From Mucilaginibacter conchicola (GTDB taxonomy: Bacteria; Bacteroidota; Bacteroidia; Sphingobacteriales; Sphingobacteriaceae): a stretch of 64,000 bases of DNA. Made by a program: the position numbers and the translations under genes. Of this stretch, positions 50,460 through 59,406 are shown piece by piece; the first letter of the stretch is position 1, and the number at the start of each line of letters is the position of its first letter. The notes under the pieces are model-generated. The model was not told the origin of the DNA. It worked only from the letters and a program-made list of their open reading frames with translations, and did no database searches. Where the stretch lies: positions 310,001-374,000 of the forward strand of contig NZ_QWDC01000003.1 in assembly GCF_003432115.1 (NCBI RefSeq). The letters are read 5' to 3'.

Positions 50460-50569
50460 TCTCTGGAATTAGTGCTGCTGTATTAAGGATCATACTCCTA
50501 CGCAGCTGACGGAAATACCCTCAGCCAATCTCTATCCAACCGATCTTAACAGTGTTAGTTAATACATTA

Positions 50570-50597
50570 AACTGAGCGCCCTTGCTGGCGCTCAGTT
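50570..50597 (-). terminator. hairpin terminator for the NmrA-like gene
   Basis: AACTGAGCGCC at 50570-50580 pairs perfectly with GGCGCTCAGTT at 50587-50597 (11 bp). It lies 10 bp after the stop of the minus-strand gene. T residues follow only weakly on that strand. Confidence 0.75.
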
Positions 50598-50606
50598 ATT
50601 AAAAAC

Positions 50607-51245
50607 TTACTTATCTGCAATAAAGGGCGCTTGTCTTGCAAAATCCTCACTTGTTAGTTGTGCTATCATAAATAAAGCAAGGTTGGTAGCGCTAATGTTG
50701 TTACCGGAGCAGTCCGTTAAGCTGACATTGACCTCACTTATACGATCTGTTTGTTCGATAAGAGGAAGGCGTACCATTGTCCAGTCTGTGTCGCTTTCAG
50801 CTAATAACTCGTATTCCACCTGCCGGTCTTTGGTTGTTAGCGGGAAATTCTCGTACATCCATTTGGTACCAAATTGGGTTGTTGCACTTTTTTTGTCGGT
50901 GGGGGTATCTACATTTAACCCTGCAGTGGTAATGTAGCGGCTGATTTTATGTTTACCCATCGCCTGTAAAATATTACGGGCAGCGTCGCTAAAAATAGTT
51001 GGTTCACCCACAGGCTGGCTAAGGCAACTCAATACAGCATCGCAGCCTTTTAAAAGCATATCAATTGCATGGTGATCGCGTGCATCACCTTTAATGACCT
51101 CTATAAGCGGGTTATTTAAACGGAGTGTTTCCGGTTTTCGGTGCAATAATTTAACCCGGAAATTTTGTAGTAGTAATTGTTTAAGCAGGTATTTGCCTGC
51201 CTTACCTGTGCCGCCAATAAGCGCGACAGTATGAATAGGTTTCAT
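50607..51245 (-). CDS. NmrA/atypical-SDR NAD(P)-binding protein
   Basis: The 212-residue protein has the atypical SDR motif VALIGGTGKAGKYLLKQLL (GGTGxxG type, about 8-26). VIKGDARDHHAIDMLLKGCDAVLSCLSQ places it in the SDR_a5/NmrA-like group related to biliverdin and flavin reductases, and YELLAESDTDWTMVRLPLI is also typical. The usual YxxxK pair is absent, as in that group. Substrate unknown. A GTACT/AGTAC dyad lies 118 bp upstream. Confidence 0.85.
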   Translation of the reverse strand: MKPIHTVALIGGTGKAGKYLLKQLLLQNFRVKLLHRKPETLRLNNPLIEVIKGDARDHHAIDMLLKGCDAVLSCLSQPVGEPTIFSDAARNILQAMGKHKISRYITTAGLNVDTPTDKKSATTQFGTKWMYENFPLTTKDRQVEYELLAESDTDWTMVRLPLIEQTDRISEVNVSLTDCSGNNISATNLALFMIAQLTSEDFARQAPFIADK

Positions 51246-51362
51246 GTGTGTTCTTTATAAAATTGAAAATAGTAATTGATGCTCCGTGCCGGGATGGGCA
51301 CAAATGATACATTGCCGGTAAAGGCGCTGTAGGCGTAAGTATTTTATAAAGAGATTTTAATA

Positions 51363-51374
51363 GTACTAAAGTAC
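51363..51374. promoter_or_regulatory. candidate operator dyad GTACTAAAGTAC
   Basis: This perfect inverted repeat has 5-bp arms and a 2-bp spacer and lies between the NmrA-like gene and mutS. Similar to the AGTTACAAAGTAACT site at 4237. Which regulator binds is unknown. Confidence 0.3.
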
Positions 51375-51451
51375 GGTTCTTGGTTGATAGGCGGAAATAA
51401 ATTGCTGGTTTTTAGCCTTGTTTTAATGATAAACTTCTGGTGCAGACAAAT

Positions 51452-51540
51452 GCGTTAGGGATAGTAGCGGATACCGGCCCCGCGCATAATGCCTGTGCGC
51501 GTATGAGCAGATAGCCCGGCCGCAGGCAACGCCCTATTTT
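51452..51540. other. candidate structured RNA or repeat element
   Basis: GCGTT (51452-51456) and AACGC (51528-51532) close the element. CGGCC pairs with GGCCG inside, and CGCGC (51481-51485) pairs with GCGCG (51497-51501) in a hairpin. GGATA.TAGCGGATA and GAGCAGATAGCCCGG are repeated inner motifs, and CCCTATTTTT follows. From memory, similar elements occur in other Bacteroidota gaps. This is not verified. Confidence 0.45.
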
Positions 51541-51676
51541 TAAGAGAACGCAATGTCTGATTATTTTCAATTCCAAAATTCTGTAATTCTATTCCACATC
51601 CCTTTAACTTTTCCACAATCCGCTATATCCGCGGGCAATAAATTAAATTAGCGGATTAATAAAAACGAGGACAAAA

Positions 51677-54286
51677 TTGGCTAAGAGCGATACGAAAGAA
51701 ACGCCGTTAATGCAGCAATATAACGCCATAAAGGCGAAATACCCTGGCGCATTGCTGCTGTTTCGTGTGGGTGATTTTTATGAAACTTTTGGTGCCGATG
51801 CCATCAAGGCTTCGGGGATTTTGGGTATAACCCTTACCCGCCGCGCCAATGGAGCCGCTTCGCATATCGAGCTGGCCGGTTTCCCGCACCACTCGCTGGA
51901 GACTTATTTGCCAAAATTGGTGCGGGCAGGGCAGCGCGTAGCTATCTGCGATCAGCTGGAAGACCCTAAATCTGTTAAGGGTATTGTGAAACGCGGCGTT
52001 ACCGAATTGGTTACGCCCGGTGTTGCCGTTAGCGATAATATCCTGCAGCAAAAGAGCAACAACTACCTGGCCTCTTTATATTTCGAGAAGAACAGCATTG
52101 GCATTGCGCTGATAGATATTTCAACCGGCGAGTTCCTGACCGCGCAGGGTAGTGTAAACTATATCGATAAGTTGCTGCAAAGCTATTCGCCAAGTGAGAT
52201 CATTTTCCCTAAAAGCCGCAAAGGTGATTTTACCGGCAGCTTTGGCGACCGCTTTTATACCTACATGCTTGATGAATGGCCTTACAGCGGCGACTATGCC
52301 AACGAGACGCTGTTAAAGCACTTTGGTGTAAAATCGCTAAAAGGTTTCGGTATTGATAAGTTGAACCTGGGTATTGTAGCTGCCGGTGTGGCGCTACATT
52401 ATTTGAACGAGACCGAGCACCGCAACTTGCAGCACATATCGGCAATTAGCAGGATAGAGGAAGACCGCTACCTGTGGCTGGATAGGTTCAGCATCCGCAA
52501 CCTGGAATTGGTAGGCTCTGCCAACGAGAACGCTACCACATTGGTTGATGTGCTGGACAATACCTGCTCGCCGATGGGCGCGCGTATGCTACGCAGATGG
52601 ATAGTTATGCCGCTTAAGGAAATTAAGCCCATACAGGACAGACTTGGCGTTGTTGAATACCTGATAGCCGAGGAAGAGCTGCGCGAGGAATTGCAGAACC
52701 AGATACGCCAGATAGGCGACCTGGAAAGGCTGATCTCAAAGATAGGGTTGCAGAAGGCCAATCCGCGCGAAGTTTGCCAGTTAAAGAAAGCTTTATTGGC
52801 TATCGAGAGCATCAAAAAAACAGCCGAGTCATCATTAAGTGAACCGCTAAAAGCCATTGGTGACCAGTTAAACCCGTGTACGTCAATCTGCGAAAAAATA
52901 GCGCGTGAGTTACATCCCGAGCCGCCGGTAATGATGGTGAAGGGTATGGTAATGAACGATGGCATAAACGAAGAGCTGGACCGCCTGCGCAAGATAGCTT
53001 TTGGCGGTAAGGGTTATCTGTTAGAGATCCAGAAACGCGAGGCAGAGGCAACGGGTATCCCGTCACTTAAGGTATCTTTCAATAACGTGTTTGGATATTA
53101 TCTTGAGGTTACGCACAGTCACCGCGATAAGGTACCTGCGGATTGGATCCGCAAGCAAACGCTGGTGAATGCTGAGCGCTACATTACCCCTGAGCTTAAA
53201 GAGTACGAAGAACAGATATTAGGCGCCGAGGAAAAGATCCTTGCGCTTGAAACTAAGTTATACAACGACCTGCTTTACACACTGGCCGAATACATTAAGC
53301 CTATACAGCTTAATGCTTCGCTAATAGCGCGTTTGGATGTGCTGCTTAACTTTGCTACCATATCCATTAAAAATTACTACGTAAAGCCTAATGTGAACGA
53401 TACGCGCGTGCTGGATATTAAAGGCGGCCGCCACCCTGTGATAGAAAAGAACCTGCCGCTGGGTGAGGAATATATCACTAACGATGTTTTTTTGGATTCG
53501 GAGTCGCAGCAGATCATTATCATCACCGGCCCCAACATGGCAGGTAAGTCGGCATTGCTGAGGCAAACAGGCCTCATTGTTCTGATGGCCCAGATGGGTT
53601 GCTTTGTTCCGGCTAAATCGGCATCGGTGGGTTTGGTTGATAAGATATTTACAAGGGTAGGGGCATCAGATAACCTGTCATCAGGCGAATCGACCTTTAT
53701 GGTGGAGATGAACGAGACAGCCAGTATTCTCAATAACCTTAGCGACCGCAGTTTGATCCTGCTGGATGAAATTGGCCGAGGTACCTCAACCTACGATGGT
53801 ATCTCCATTGCCTGGGCCATTGCCGAGTTTTTGCATAACCACCCGGCAGCAAAAGCCAAAACACTTTTTGCCACCCACTACCACGAACTGAACGAGCTGA
53901 GCAACAGCTTTAACCGTATCAAGAACTATAACGTATCGGTAAAGGAGGTTGGACAACAGATCATCTTCCTGCGTAAACTGGTGCCGGGAGGCAGCGAGCA
54001 TAGCTTCGGGATCCATGTGGCCAAACTTGCGGGTATGCCGCCAAAGGTTTTAACACGGGCCAATGAGATTTTAAAGAAACTCGAGAACGAACGCACCGGC
54101 GGCGAACACATAAAAGAAAGTATCCGCAAGGTGCAGAAACAAGCCGTACAGATGCAGATGTTCTCGATAGATGATCCTGTACTGGTGAAGATCCGCGACA
54201 CGCTGAATAACCTGGATGTGAATACATTAACGCCGGTTGAGGCGCTTATGAAGCTGGATGAGATACAAAGGCTGATAAAGAGTTGA
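51677..54286 (+). CDS. mutS: DNA mismatch repair protein MutS
   Basis: The 869-residue mismatch-binding ATPase has the N-terminal mismatch domain with the Phe wedge in LLFRVGDFYETFGADA. The lever and clamp region follows, then the ATPase with Walker A GPNMAGKS (618-625), ESTFMVEMNETASIL and Walker B LILLDEIGRGTSTYDG, and ATHYHEL. The start is the TTG at 51677, since MAKSDTKETPLMQQYNAIKA matches other Bacteroidota MutS N-termini and ACGAGGA lies 6 nt upstream. The first ATG (51710) would lose 11 residues. No mutL is nearby. Confidence 0.95.
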   Translation: MAKSDTKETPLMQQYNAIKAKYPGALLLFRVGDFYETFGADAIKASGILGITLTRRANGAASHIELAGFPHHSLETYLPKLVRAGQRVAICDQLEDPKSVKGIVKRGVTELVTPGVAVSDNILQQKSNNYLASLYFEKNSIGIALIDISTGEFLTAQGSVNYIDKLLQSYSPSEIIFPKSRKGDFTGSFGDRFYTYMLDEWPYSGDYANETLLKHFGVKSLKGFGIDKLNLGIVAAGVALHYLNETEHRNLQHISAISRIEEDRYLWLDRFSIRNLELVGSANENATTLVDVLDNTCSPMGARMLRRWIVMPLKEIKPIQDRLGVVEYLIAEEELREELQNQIRQIGDLERLISKIGLQKANPREVCQLKKALLAIESIKKTAESSLSEPLKAIGDQLNPCTSICEKIARELHPEPPVMMVKGMVMNDGINEELDRLRKIAFGGKGYLLEIQKREAEATGIPSLKVSFNNVFGYYLEVTHSHRDKVPADWIRKQTLVNAERYITPELKEYEEQILGAEEKILALETKLYNDLLYTLAEYIKPIQLNASLIARLDVLLNFATISIKNYYVKPNVNDTRVLDIKGGRHPVIEKNLPLGEEYITNDVFLDSESQQIIIITGPNMAGKSALLRQTGLIVLMAQMGCFVPAKSASVGLVDKIFTRVGASDNLSSGESTFMVEMNETASILNNLSDRSLILLDEIGRGTSTYDGISIAWAIAEFLHNHPAAKAKTLFATHYHELNELSNSFNRIKNYNVSVKEVGQQIIFLRKLVPGGSEHSFGIHVAKLAGMPPKVLTRANEILKKLENERTGGEHIKESIRKVQKQAVQMQMFSIDDPVLVKIRDTLNNLDVNTLTPVEALMKLDEIQRLIKS

Positions 54287-54290
54287 TTGT

Positions 54291-54547
54291 AGATGTGCAG
54301 GTGTGCAGATTTCAAATGTGCAGATGCTTCTCAACTTTACCAAACACGATGTCATTTCGAACGAGCGATAGCGAGGAGAACCGGAACGAAGTGGAGCTCA
54401 TCGTAGATAAATCTTCTACGCGCGATACTTGCGTTATTTGTCGCTTGTAGAAGATTTCTCGTCGCCCTCGTGCATAGGCCCGCTCTTCTGCTCGCTCGAA
54501 ATGACATCGTACTTATAGGGGCTTTTCATTTGCACACCTGCACATCT
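54291..54547. repeat. 17-nt perfect inverted arms flanking an F1 repeat
   Basis: AGATGTGCAGGTGTGCA at 54291-54307 is the exact reverse complement of 54531-54547. It begins 5 bp after the mutS stop. The F1 palindrome at 54351-54506 lies between the arms. No gene is seen in the 54287-54630 gap. Confidence 0.85.
54351..54506. repeat. palindromic repeat, family F1, long form
   Basis: The left arm is GTCATTTCGAACGAGCGATA and the right arm GCTCGCTCGAAATGACA. An insert GAACCGGAACGAAGTGGAGC after the left arm corresponds, inverted, to the insert on the right side of the copy at 2478. Confidence 0.85.
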
Positions 54548-54630
54548 GAAATCTGCACATTTACCGCTCATTGTTAAAATGTTTAAAACATCCATTGTAA
54601 CGTTTTATCCATTACAGATATCTTTAGGGC

Positions 54631-55245
54631 ATGATATCTATCCGCTACTATAGGCTGCTTTTGTTCTGCGCGGCCATTGCTATATTCTCTTCTTGTTCGC
54701 ATAAATTAACGCCACGTAAATCGGCCGACTATGCAAACGGTGCTATACCGGTGAAACGTGGCCCGTATGTAATGGTAAAGCCCGATAAGAGCATAGCCGA
54801 GAAGTATTCAAACCTGATGGGTATCAGTCGCGGCGATATACAGAATGGGCGTTTATACAGCTTTATTGACGAATGGTACGGTACGCCTTACCGTTTTGGT
54901 GGGATGGATAAGGACGGAGTAGACTGCTCGGGCCTGGTGTTTTTATTGCAACTGCAGGTGTATGACCAATCTGTACCGCGTACCTGCGCTACCCAGGTAA
55001 ATATCATTAAACGTAAATATGAGGAAGAATTGCAAGAAGGAGACCTGGTTTTCTTTGATTTTGATGGCAAGCAATTTAGCCACGTAGGCGTGTACCTGCA
55101 GAATGGCTATTTTGTACATGCCAGTACCCGCAAAGGCGTAATGATAGCAAGGCTGCATGATATCGGTATTTATAAGTACTTTTCTCGCGCAGGGTCAATA
55201 GTGGTAGATCCTACCGCCAGCGCACAAATTGGCAGCGGCCAGTAA
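54631..55245 (+). CDS. NlpC/P60-family cell-wall peptidase, lipoprotein
   Basis: The 204-residue lipoprotein has lipobox IFSSC with Cys22. The C40 peptidase domain covers about 75-190 and shows the catalytic C99 (GVDCSGLVF), H151 (FSHVGVYL) and H163 (YFVHAST), together with EWYGTPYRFGG and EEELQEGDLVFF. Such enzymes cut the stem peptide of peptidoglycan, usually gamma-D-Glu-diamino acid bonds. Outer-membrane anchoring is expected. It stands alone after the mutS repeat field. Confidence 0.92.
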   Translation: MISIRYYRLLLFCAAIAIFSSCSHKLTPRKSADYANGAIPVKRGPYVMVKPDKSIAEKYSNLMGISRGDIQNGRLYSFIDEWYGTPYRFGGMDKDGVDCSGLVFLLQLQVYDQSVPRTCATQVNIIKRKYEEELQEGDLVFFDFDGKQFSHVGVYLQNGYFVHASTRKGVMIARLHDIGIYKYFSRAGSIVVDPTASAQIGSGQ

Positions 55246-55281
55246 CCTGATATTTAAAAGCCCCCAAACTAAGATATTTCT

Positions 55282-55289
55282 TAACTTTG
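55282..55289 (+). promoter_or_regulatory. -7 element (TAACTTTG) 7 nt before a 40-codon gene
   Basis: An exact TAnnTTTG match is separated by AGGCCTT from the ATG at 55297. It supports the reality of the small gene. Confidence 0.45.
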
Positions 55290-55296
55290 AGGCCTT

Positions 55297-55419
55297 ATGC
55301 CAAAGCAAAAGCACGATTACTCTTTCTGGACAAAATACAAGCGCTTTGCCGGTACCGAAATTATGCTTTACGTTATCATGATCGTTGGCATCATTTTAGG
55401 TATCATTATCTTTAGCTAA
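55297..55419 (+). CDS. 40-residue single-pass membrane protein
   Basis: The frame reads MPKQKHDYSFWTKYKRFAGT followed by EIMLYVIMIVGIILGIIIFS and a stop. The first 20 residues are basic and aromatic. The last 20 form one membrane helix with a GxxxG-like GIILG pattern. A -7 box lies 7 nt upstream. It converges with the DUF3857 gene, with 4 bp between stops. No known family is recognised, and function cannot be guessed beyond a small membrane-inserted protein. Confidence 0.65.
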   Translation: MPKQKHDYSFWTKYKRFAGTEIMLYVIMIVGIILGIIIFS

Positions 55420-55423
55420 CAGT

Positions 55424-57331
55424 TTAGTTTTTTACCAACGATACCGTATACGCGTCGTTATCAGCTATTTTCTGGTAAAACTCAACCAGTTTACTGTAAA
55501 CCTCTTTATCATAAGTGCCGTCAATAATCTCTATACGGCGTTTGTATATCAGTTTATCGCCGGTAATGGTTACGCTTGCGCGATACTTGCCAAATGGCTG
55601 CGACAGGTTCACTACCCATGGGTCGCTATCGGGGCGATAGCCCTTGGGTAATGTATAAGTTATCTCATCTTCATCAGTATAACCGCGGTTAATATAAACC
55701 GGATTTATGCGGTTGCGTACATCTTTTAACGAGCGCATACGGTTAACCGGGTTCAACGAGAAATAAAGCTTCCCGTTATCTGCCGATGCAAAGTCAGCTG
55801 CGTTAAGTTTAATGGTCTCTGTGGCAACCGGCATTTCTTGTTTATCCTGCTTAAGGTTAAATTTTTCTATCTCCAGGTTGCTAATGTTATTGTATTCTTT
55901 CCGCAACCACTTAACCTGCTCGTTAAATGGCTCACCTACTAATTGCTCAGGGTTATCATATTGCGTGCCTTTATATATGGTTACCATATCGCCGCTAAGG
56001 TCACCATTATCTGCAATGCTGAATTGTGCATTTCGTGTTTGCAGGTTTTGGGCTGTGGTATATTTTGGGGTGCGCATTAGTTTACCACCCTCAGGCGTAC
56101 AAGCCAACACGGTACGGTCATCAGTAAAGTTGCTTAAAAAGCCGAAGGGGATCTTTTGGCTGGTACATTCTAAAAAAGTGGTATCGTTTTTAAAAGGCAG
56201 GCATAGGATGATGTGGTTCCCCTGGTCCATGGTGGCAAAATCATTAAGCATGCTTGTTTTGTTCGATCCGGCTTCCACAACGCAATACCATGCCGGGATA
56301 TTGGCAGCTTCTAACAATGCCTGGGTATAATTCACCAGGCCTTTACAATCACCGTAATTAAGCTTATCCACCTCTGATGCGGGGTACGGTTGAAAACCGC
56401 CTATACCTATTTGCACGCTGATATAGCGGGTTTTGCTTTGCATGTACTCGTAGATCTTTTTAGCTTTTTGCTTAGGGTCGCTGATATTTGCTGTAAGCTC
56501 TTTTACCTGGTCCTTTGCAAATTGAGGCAGGTCCTGGCGGCCTTTAAGCAGGTTGTCATATTCCCAGCGGCCAAGATCGTTCCAGTTGCTATACGTGCCG
56601 GGTATGCCGCTGTAAGTAAACGTTTTGGGTGCTATTTTTACTTTGCTTAAGTAGTTCTCTGCAATAGGGCTGTAAGGCTCGCTACGATAAGCTTTTAGGT
56701 TGCTTACCTGCCAGTTGTAGGTAGTTAATCCCTCCTGGTTTTTGCCGGTGGTCATTTTAGCCGGCATGTTTATCTCTTTATAACTTATCTTAAAATCGGG
56801 TTTACAGGCAAATGTGTAGCTGCTTTTTTCAACAGCGATACTAGCATCAGGCATGGGGCGCCAATCCGGCAAAACCAAGGTTTGTTTATAGCGCATTTCC
56901 ACCTCGTACTCAATTGTATACGGGTATGATGCAATTGATGGCAAATAATGTTTAACCCTCGAATCCTGGTATAACGAAAAACCATCCGTAGTGCCTTCAT
57001 CATTAAAATTCCGTTCAGAAAACTTATTTACCAGCTTACCAAACTCGTCATAAGTAGCACCTTTAATACTCTTAATGGCGCGGCTCTTATCATAAAATAA
57101 AACTATCCGGGCATCGTCATCGCCATTTTTATTAAGTATAGTGATGGCTTTTTTTATGCGATACACCATGCTGCCTGCATCCTTTATCTCGGTAACAACA
57201 CTCTGGTTACGTATAACCGAGCTTGTATAAGGTAGCAGCTCCTTAGGGATAAGATTAACGGCGTAATTATCCTGTGCCTTAGCAGTTATTGCCGGCAGCA
57301 GAAGTATTAACAAAGTACAAATGCGTCTCAT
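55424..57331 (-). CDS. DUF3857/transglutaminase-like secreted protein, Cys-His intact
   Basis: The 635-residue protein has signal peptide MRRICTLLILLLPAITAKAQ and an N-terminal DUF3857 beta domain (about 40-230). A transglutaminase-like core follows (YEYMQSKTRYISVQIGIGGF as lead-in). The nucleophile Cys is in NYGDCKGLVNYTQALL, and the His is in QGNHIILCLPF with LECTSQ after it. A C-terminal beta domain closes the chain. Such proteins are abundant in Bacteroidota, and their reaction is not established. It is the second gene of a two-gene operon with its paralog, overlapping by 4 bp. Confidence 0.88.
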   Translation of the reverse strand: MRRICTLLILLLPAITAKAQDNYAVNLIPKELLPYTSSVIRNQSVVTEIKDAGSMVYRIKKAITILNKNGDDDARIVLFYDKSRAIKSIKGATYDEFGKLVNKFSERNFNDEGTTDGFSLYQDSRVKHYLPSIASYPYTIEYEVEMRYKQTLVLPDWRPMPDASIAVEKSSYTFACKPDFKISYKEINMPAKMTTGKNQEGLTTYNWQVSNLKAYRSEPYSPIAENYLSKVKIAPKTFTYSGIPGTYSNWNDLGRWEYDNLLKGRQDLPQFAKDQVKELTANISDPKQKAKKIYEYMQSKTRYISVQIGIGGFQPYPASEVDKLNYGDCKGLVNYTQALLEAANIPAWYCVVEAGSNKTSMLNDFATMDQGNHIILCLPFKNDTTFLECTSQKIPFGFLSNFTDDRTVLACTPEGGKLMRTPKYTTAQNLQTRNAQFSIADNGDLSGDMVTIYKGTQYDNPEQLVGEPFNEQVKWLRKEYNNISNLEIEKFNLKQDKQEMPVATETIKLNAADFASADNGKLYFSLNPVNRMRSLKDVRNRINPVYINRGYTDEDEITYTLPKGYRPDSDPWVVNLSQPFGKYRASVTITGDKLIYKRRIEIIDGTYDKEVYSKLVEFYQKIADNDAYTVSLVKN

Positions 57332-59301
57332 GATTTTTTCTTAAACACTATCTCGGCTTTTTCTGAGGCGATGATCTTGTTATACAATTCTTTAAGGTAA
57401 GGGTATTCTTCGGGGGCGTAAATGGCTTTATCAAACTGCATAACGTTTGAGTAAGAGAAGTTGCTGCCTTCGCCGCTAAAATCTGTCATAAAACGGCCGC
57501 CTTTGTTTGGCAAAGCGATATTGGCCTGTTGCGGTGCGCTCTCGATACCATAACCGGCGGGCAGGTGCATAGTGATAATGTAACGGCTGCTTGATGGCAT
57601 GCCACGGTCAACAGGGTAAGCGCGGTCTTGCAGTTTAAAGGGATTATCAACCATCCTGTCTAAAATAATTGGGTTAAAGGCCATTCTATCGTGGTTTAAG
57701 CCGTTGTAAAGGTCTATCTCTACGTCATACTTCTCGCTCAATGGCTGGTCAAGGCTATGCAGGTTACCAAACTCAGATTTTAGGATCTTTACGTGGGTTA
57801 AACGTTCATCAAGGTTCTCTACATACTCGTCTGTTGAGTTAAATTTTTTGATGGCCTGGCGTTTAAGGTAACCATCGTACCCGCTTGAGTAGGTGGTGAT
57901 GGTGCCTTTTAGCTTGCCGTTAGTTTGCAAGGTAAGGTCAAGCGCGCTGGTGGTTATTTTACGTTGTTTGTTGTTCAGATCCATCCAGTACGATGGCTTG
58001 TCGAAGCAAATAACACGCCCCTGGTCGTTAAGGCATCGCATAGGCAGGGTACCAAAAGGCAGCAAGGGGTCGCTGGCATCAAGTAAATACTCTTCGGTGC
58101 CAATGGTGGCTTTAGCTATTACATAGTTAAATTCGCGTTCAACCGGGTAAAGGCGGTTAACCGTACCATTATCACGTGTTGATAGCAGTACGGCATCCGT
58201 TTTTATACCTGCCGAATTTAGCGCTGCCACTAACGCAAGGTTTATATCGCCAACATGGCCGCTATGGGTATCAAGTGCTTTGCGCACATTGTCGCTACCG
58301 GTAGATACGATACCGTTCCATTTAATTGTTTTTTGGATGTACTGATATACGGCAATGGCTTTTGAAAGGTCATCTTTAGCACCTGCAACTACGGGCAACA
58401 GGTATGGTTTCATCAGGTTCTTTTTTATCTGAGACCCAAAATAATCGTCATGTTTAAGGTTGTAATCAATATCGGCCCACTCTTTGGTTACGCGTTGTTT
58501 AGCCCCGGTCATGGGGTTTACCCACTCCTGCAGGTTAAAGTAAACGGCAGACAGGAAGTTCTTTGGTGCTGTCATGTAATCTTCTTCTATCATAGCCGGG
58601 ATATCTCCCATACCGTATGACATGAAAGAGCAATCGCATTTTGCACCGCGGGCACTAAAGCATTCTCTCTCAACCTCTGATGTGTTTTTAGTGAGCTTTA
58701 AGCCTCCGCGCATCATAGCTGTATAAGTCCAAAAGGCGGGTATATGTACCTGGTATTCTGAGTATATTTTGGGGATATCACTCTGAAAATCCCATGACGG
58801 AAAGCTATAGAACCCAGGGATGATCTTTGTGTATGAATATTCAATAATACAGCCATTGCGCAGGTTAGGCATGGCAAATTTTATCTCTTTCCAGTATTTG
58901 TTCAGGCTTGTTGTGTAAATCTTGCTTGCATCGAGCTCGGCGGTTCTAATGCCGCCGGCATCGTCAGTATAAGTTGTAGTGGCTTTAATATCCATCACAT
59001 CTTCAATTATTTCATCGTAGCTGCGAAATGGGATAGTGATGGTACCTTTATCAAAAGCTTTGCTATCTAATATTTTGATCTTAACGTGATACTTAAAAAA
59101 CATATTTATACGGTCGTTATTGCCCATATCAATGCGGGTCGACCCAAATTCGTTTAATACGTAAGCATGCGCAGATGTATCGTTCTTGTAGTTTTTTTGT
59201 TGTAATTCTTCAACGGTAAATTTACCGAAGGGGAAATCCTGCGCTTGTGCAAATGTGGCAATGCAGATGATTACCAGCAGGTTGAGTAAAAATTTATACA
59301 T
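57328..59301 (-). CDS. DUF3857/transglutaminase-like secreted protein, catalytic residues replaced
   Basis: The 657-residue paralog has signal peptide MYKFLLNLLVIICIATFAQA and the same domain order as the gene after it. In the transglutaminase core the expected Cys position reads Val (THSGHVGDINLALVAALNS), and the expected His region reads FNYVIAKATIG with Tyr. The Asp (LLDASDP) is kept. It is therefore probably a non-catalytic partner. Extra cysteines occur in CFSARGAKCDCSF. It overlaps the downstream gene by ATGA. Confidence 0.86.
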   Translation of the reverse strand: MYKFLLNLLVIICIATFAQAQDFPFGKFTVEELQQKNYKNDTSAHAYVLNEFGSTRIDMGNNDRINMFFKYHVKIKILDSKAFDKGTITIPFRSYDEIIEDVMDIKATTTYTDDAGGIRTAELDASKIYTTSLNKYWKEIKFAMPNLRNGCIIEYSYTKIIPGFYSFPSWDFQSDIPKIYSEYQVHIPAFWTYTAMMRGGLKLTKNTSEVERECFSARGAKCDCSFMSYGMGDIPAMIEEDYMTAPKNFLSAVYFNLQEWVNPMTGAKQRVTKEWADIDYNLKHDDYFGSQIKKNLMKPYLLPVVAGAKDDLSKAIAVYQYIQKTIKWNGIVSTGSDNVRKALDTHSGHVGDINLALVAALNSAGIKTDAVLLSTRDNGTVNRLYPVEREFNYVIAKATIGTEEYLLDASDPLLPFGTLPMRCLNDQGRVICFDKPSYWMDLNNKQRKITTSALDLTLQTNGKLKGTITTYSSGYDGYLKRQAIKKFNSTDEYVENLDERLTHVKILKSEFGNLHSLDQPLSEKYDVEIDLYNGLNHDRMAFNPIILDRMVDNPFKLQDRAYPVDRGMPSSSRYIITMHLPAGYGIESAPQQANIALPNKGGRFMTDFSGEGSNFSYSNVMQFDKAIYAPEEYPYLKELYNKIIASEKAEIVFKKKS

Positions 59302-59406
59302 ATAGTTTAGGCATTAATTATTGACTTGAAAATATTAAAAATTACTTAAAATTAAATAAGAAAAATGAAGCTGTTTTTGGCACCTTTGTAATACTTACAA
59401 GTTATA

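Larger units (their letters stand above)
51246..51676. other. 430-bp gap upstream of mutS: operator-like dyad plus structured element
   Basis: No gene is visible in this gap. GTACTAAAGTAC at 51363-51374 is a perfect dyad of the kind bound by HxlR-type regulators. A GC-rich, hairpin-prone segment lies at 51452-51540. The remaining sequence is AT-rich. Confidence 0.6.
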
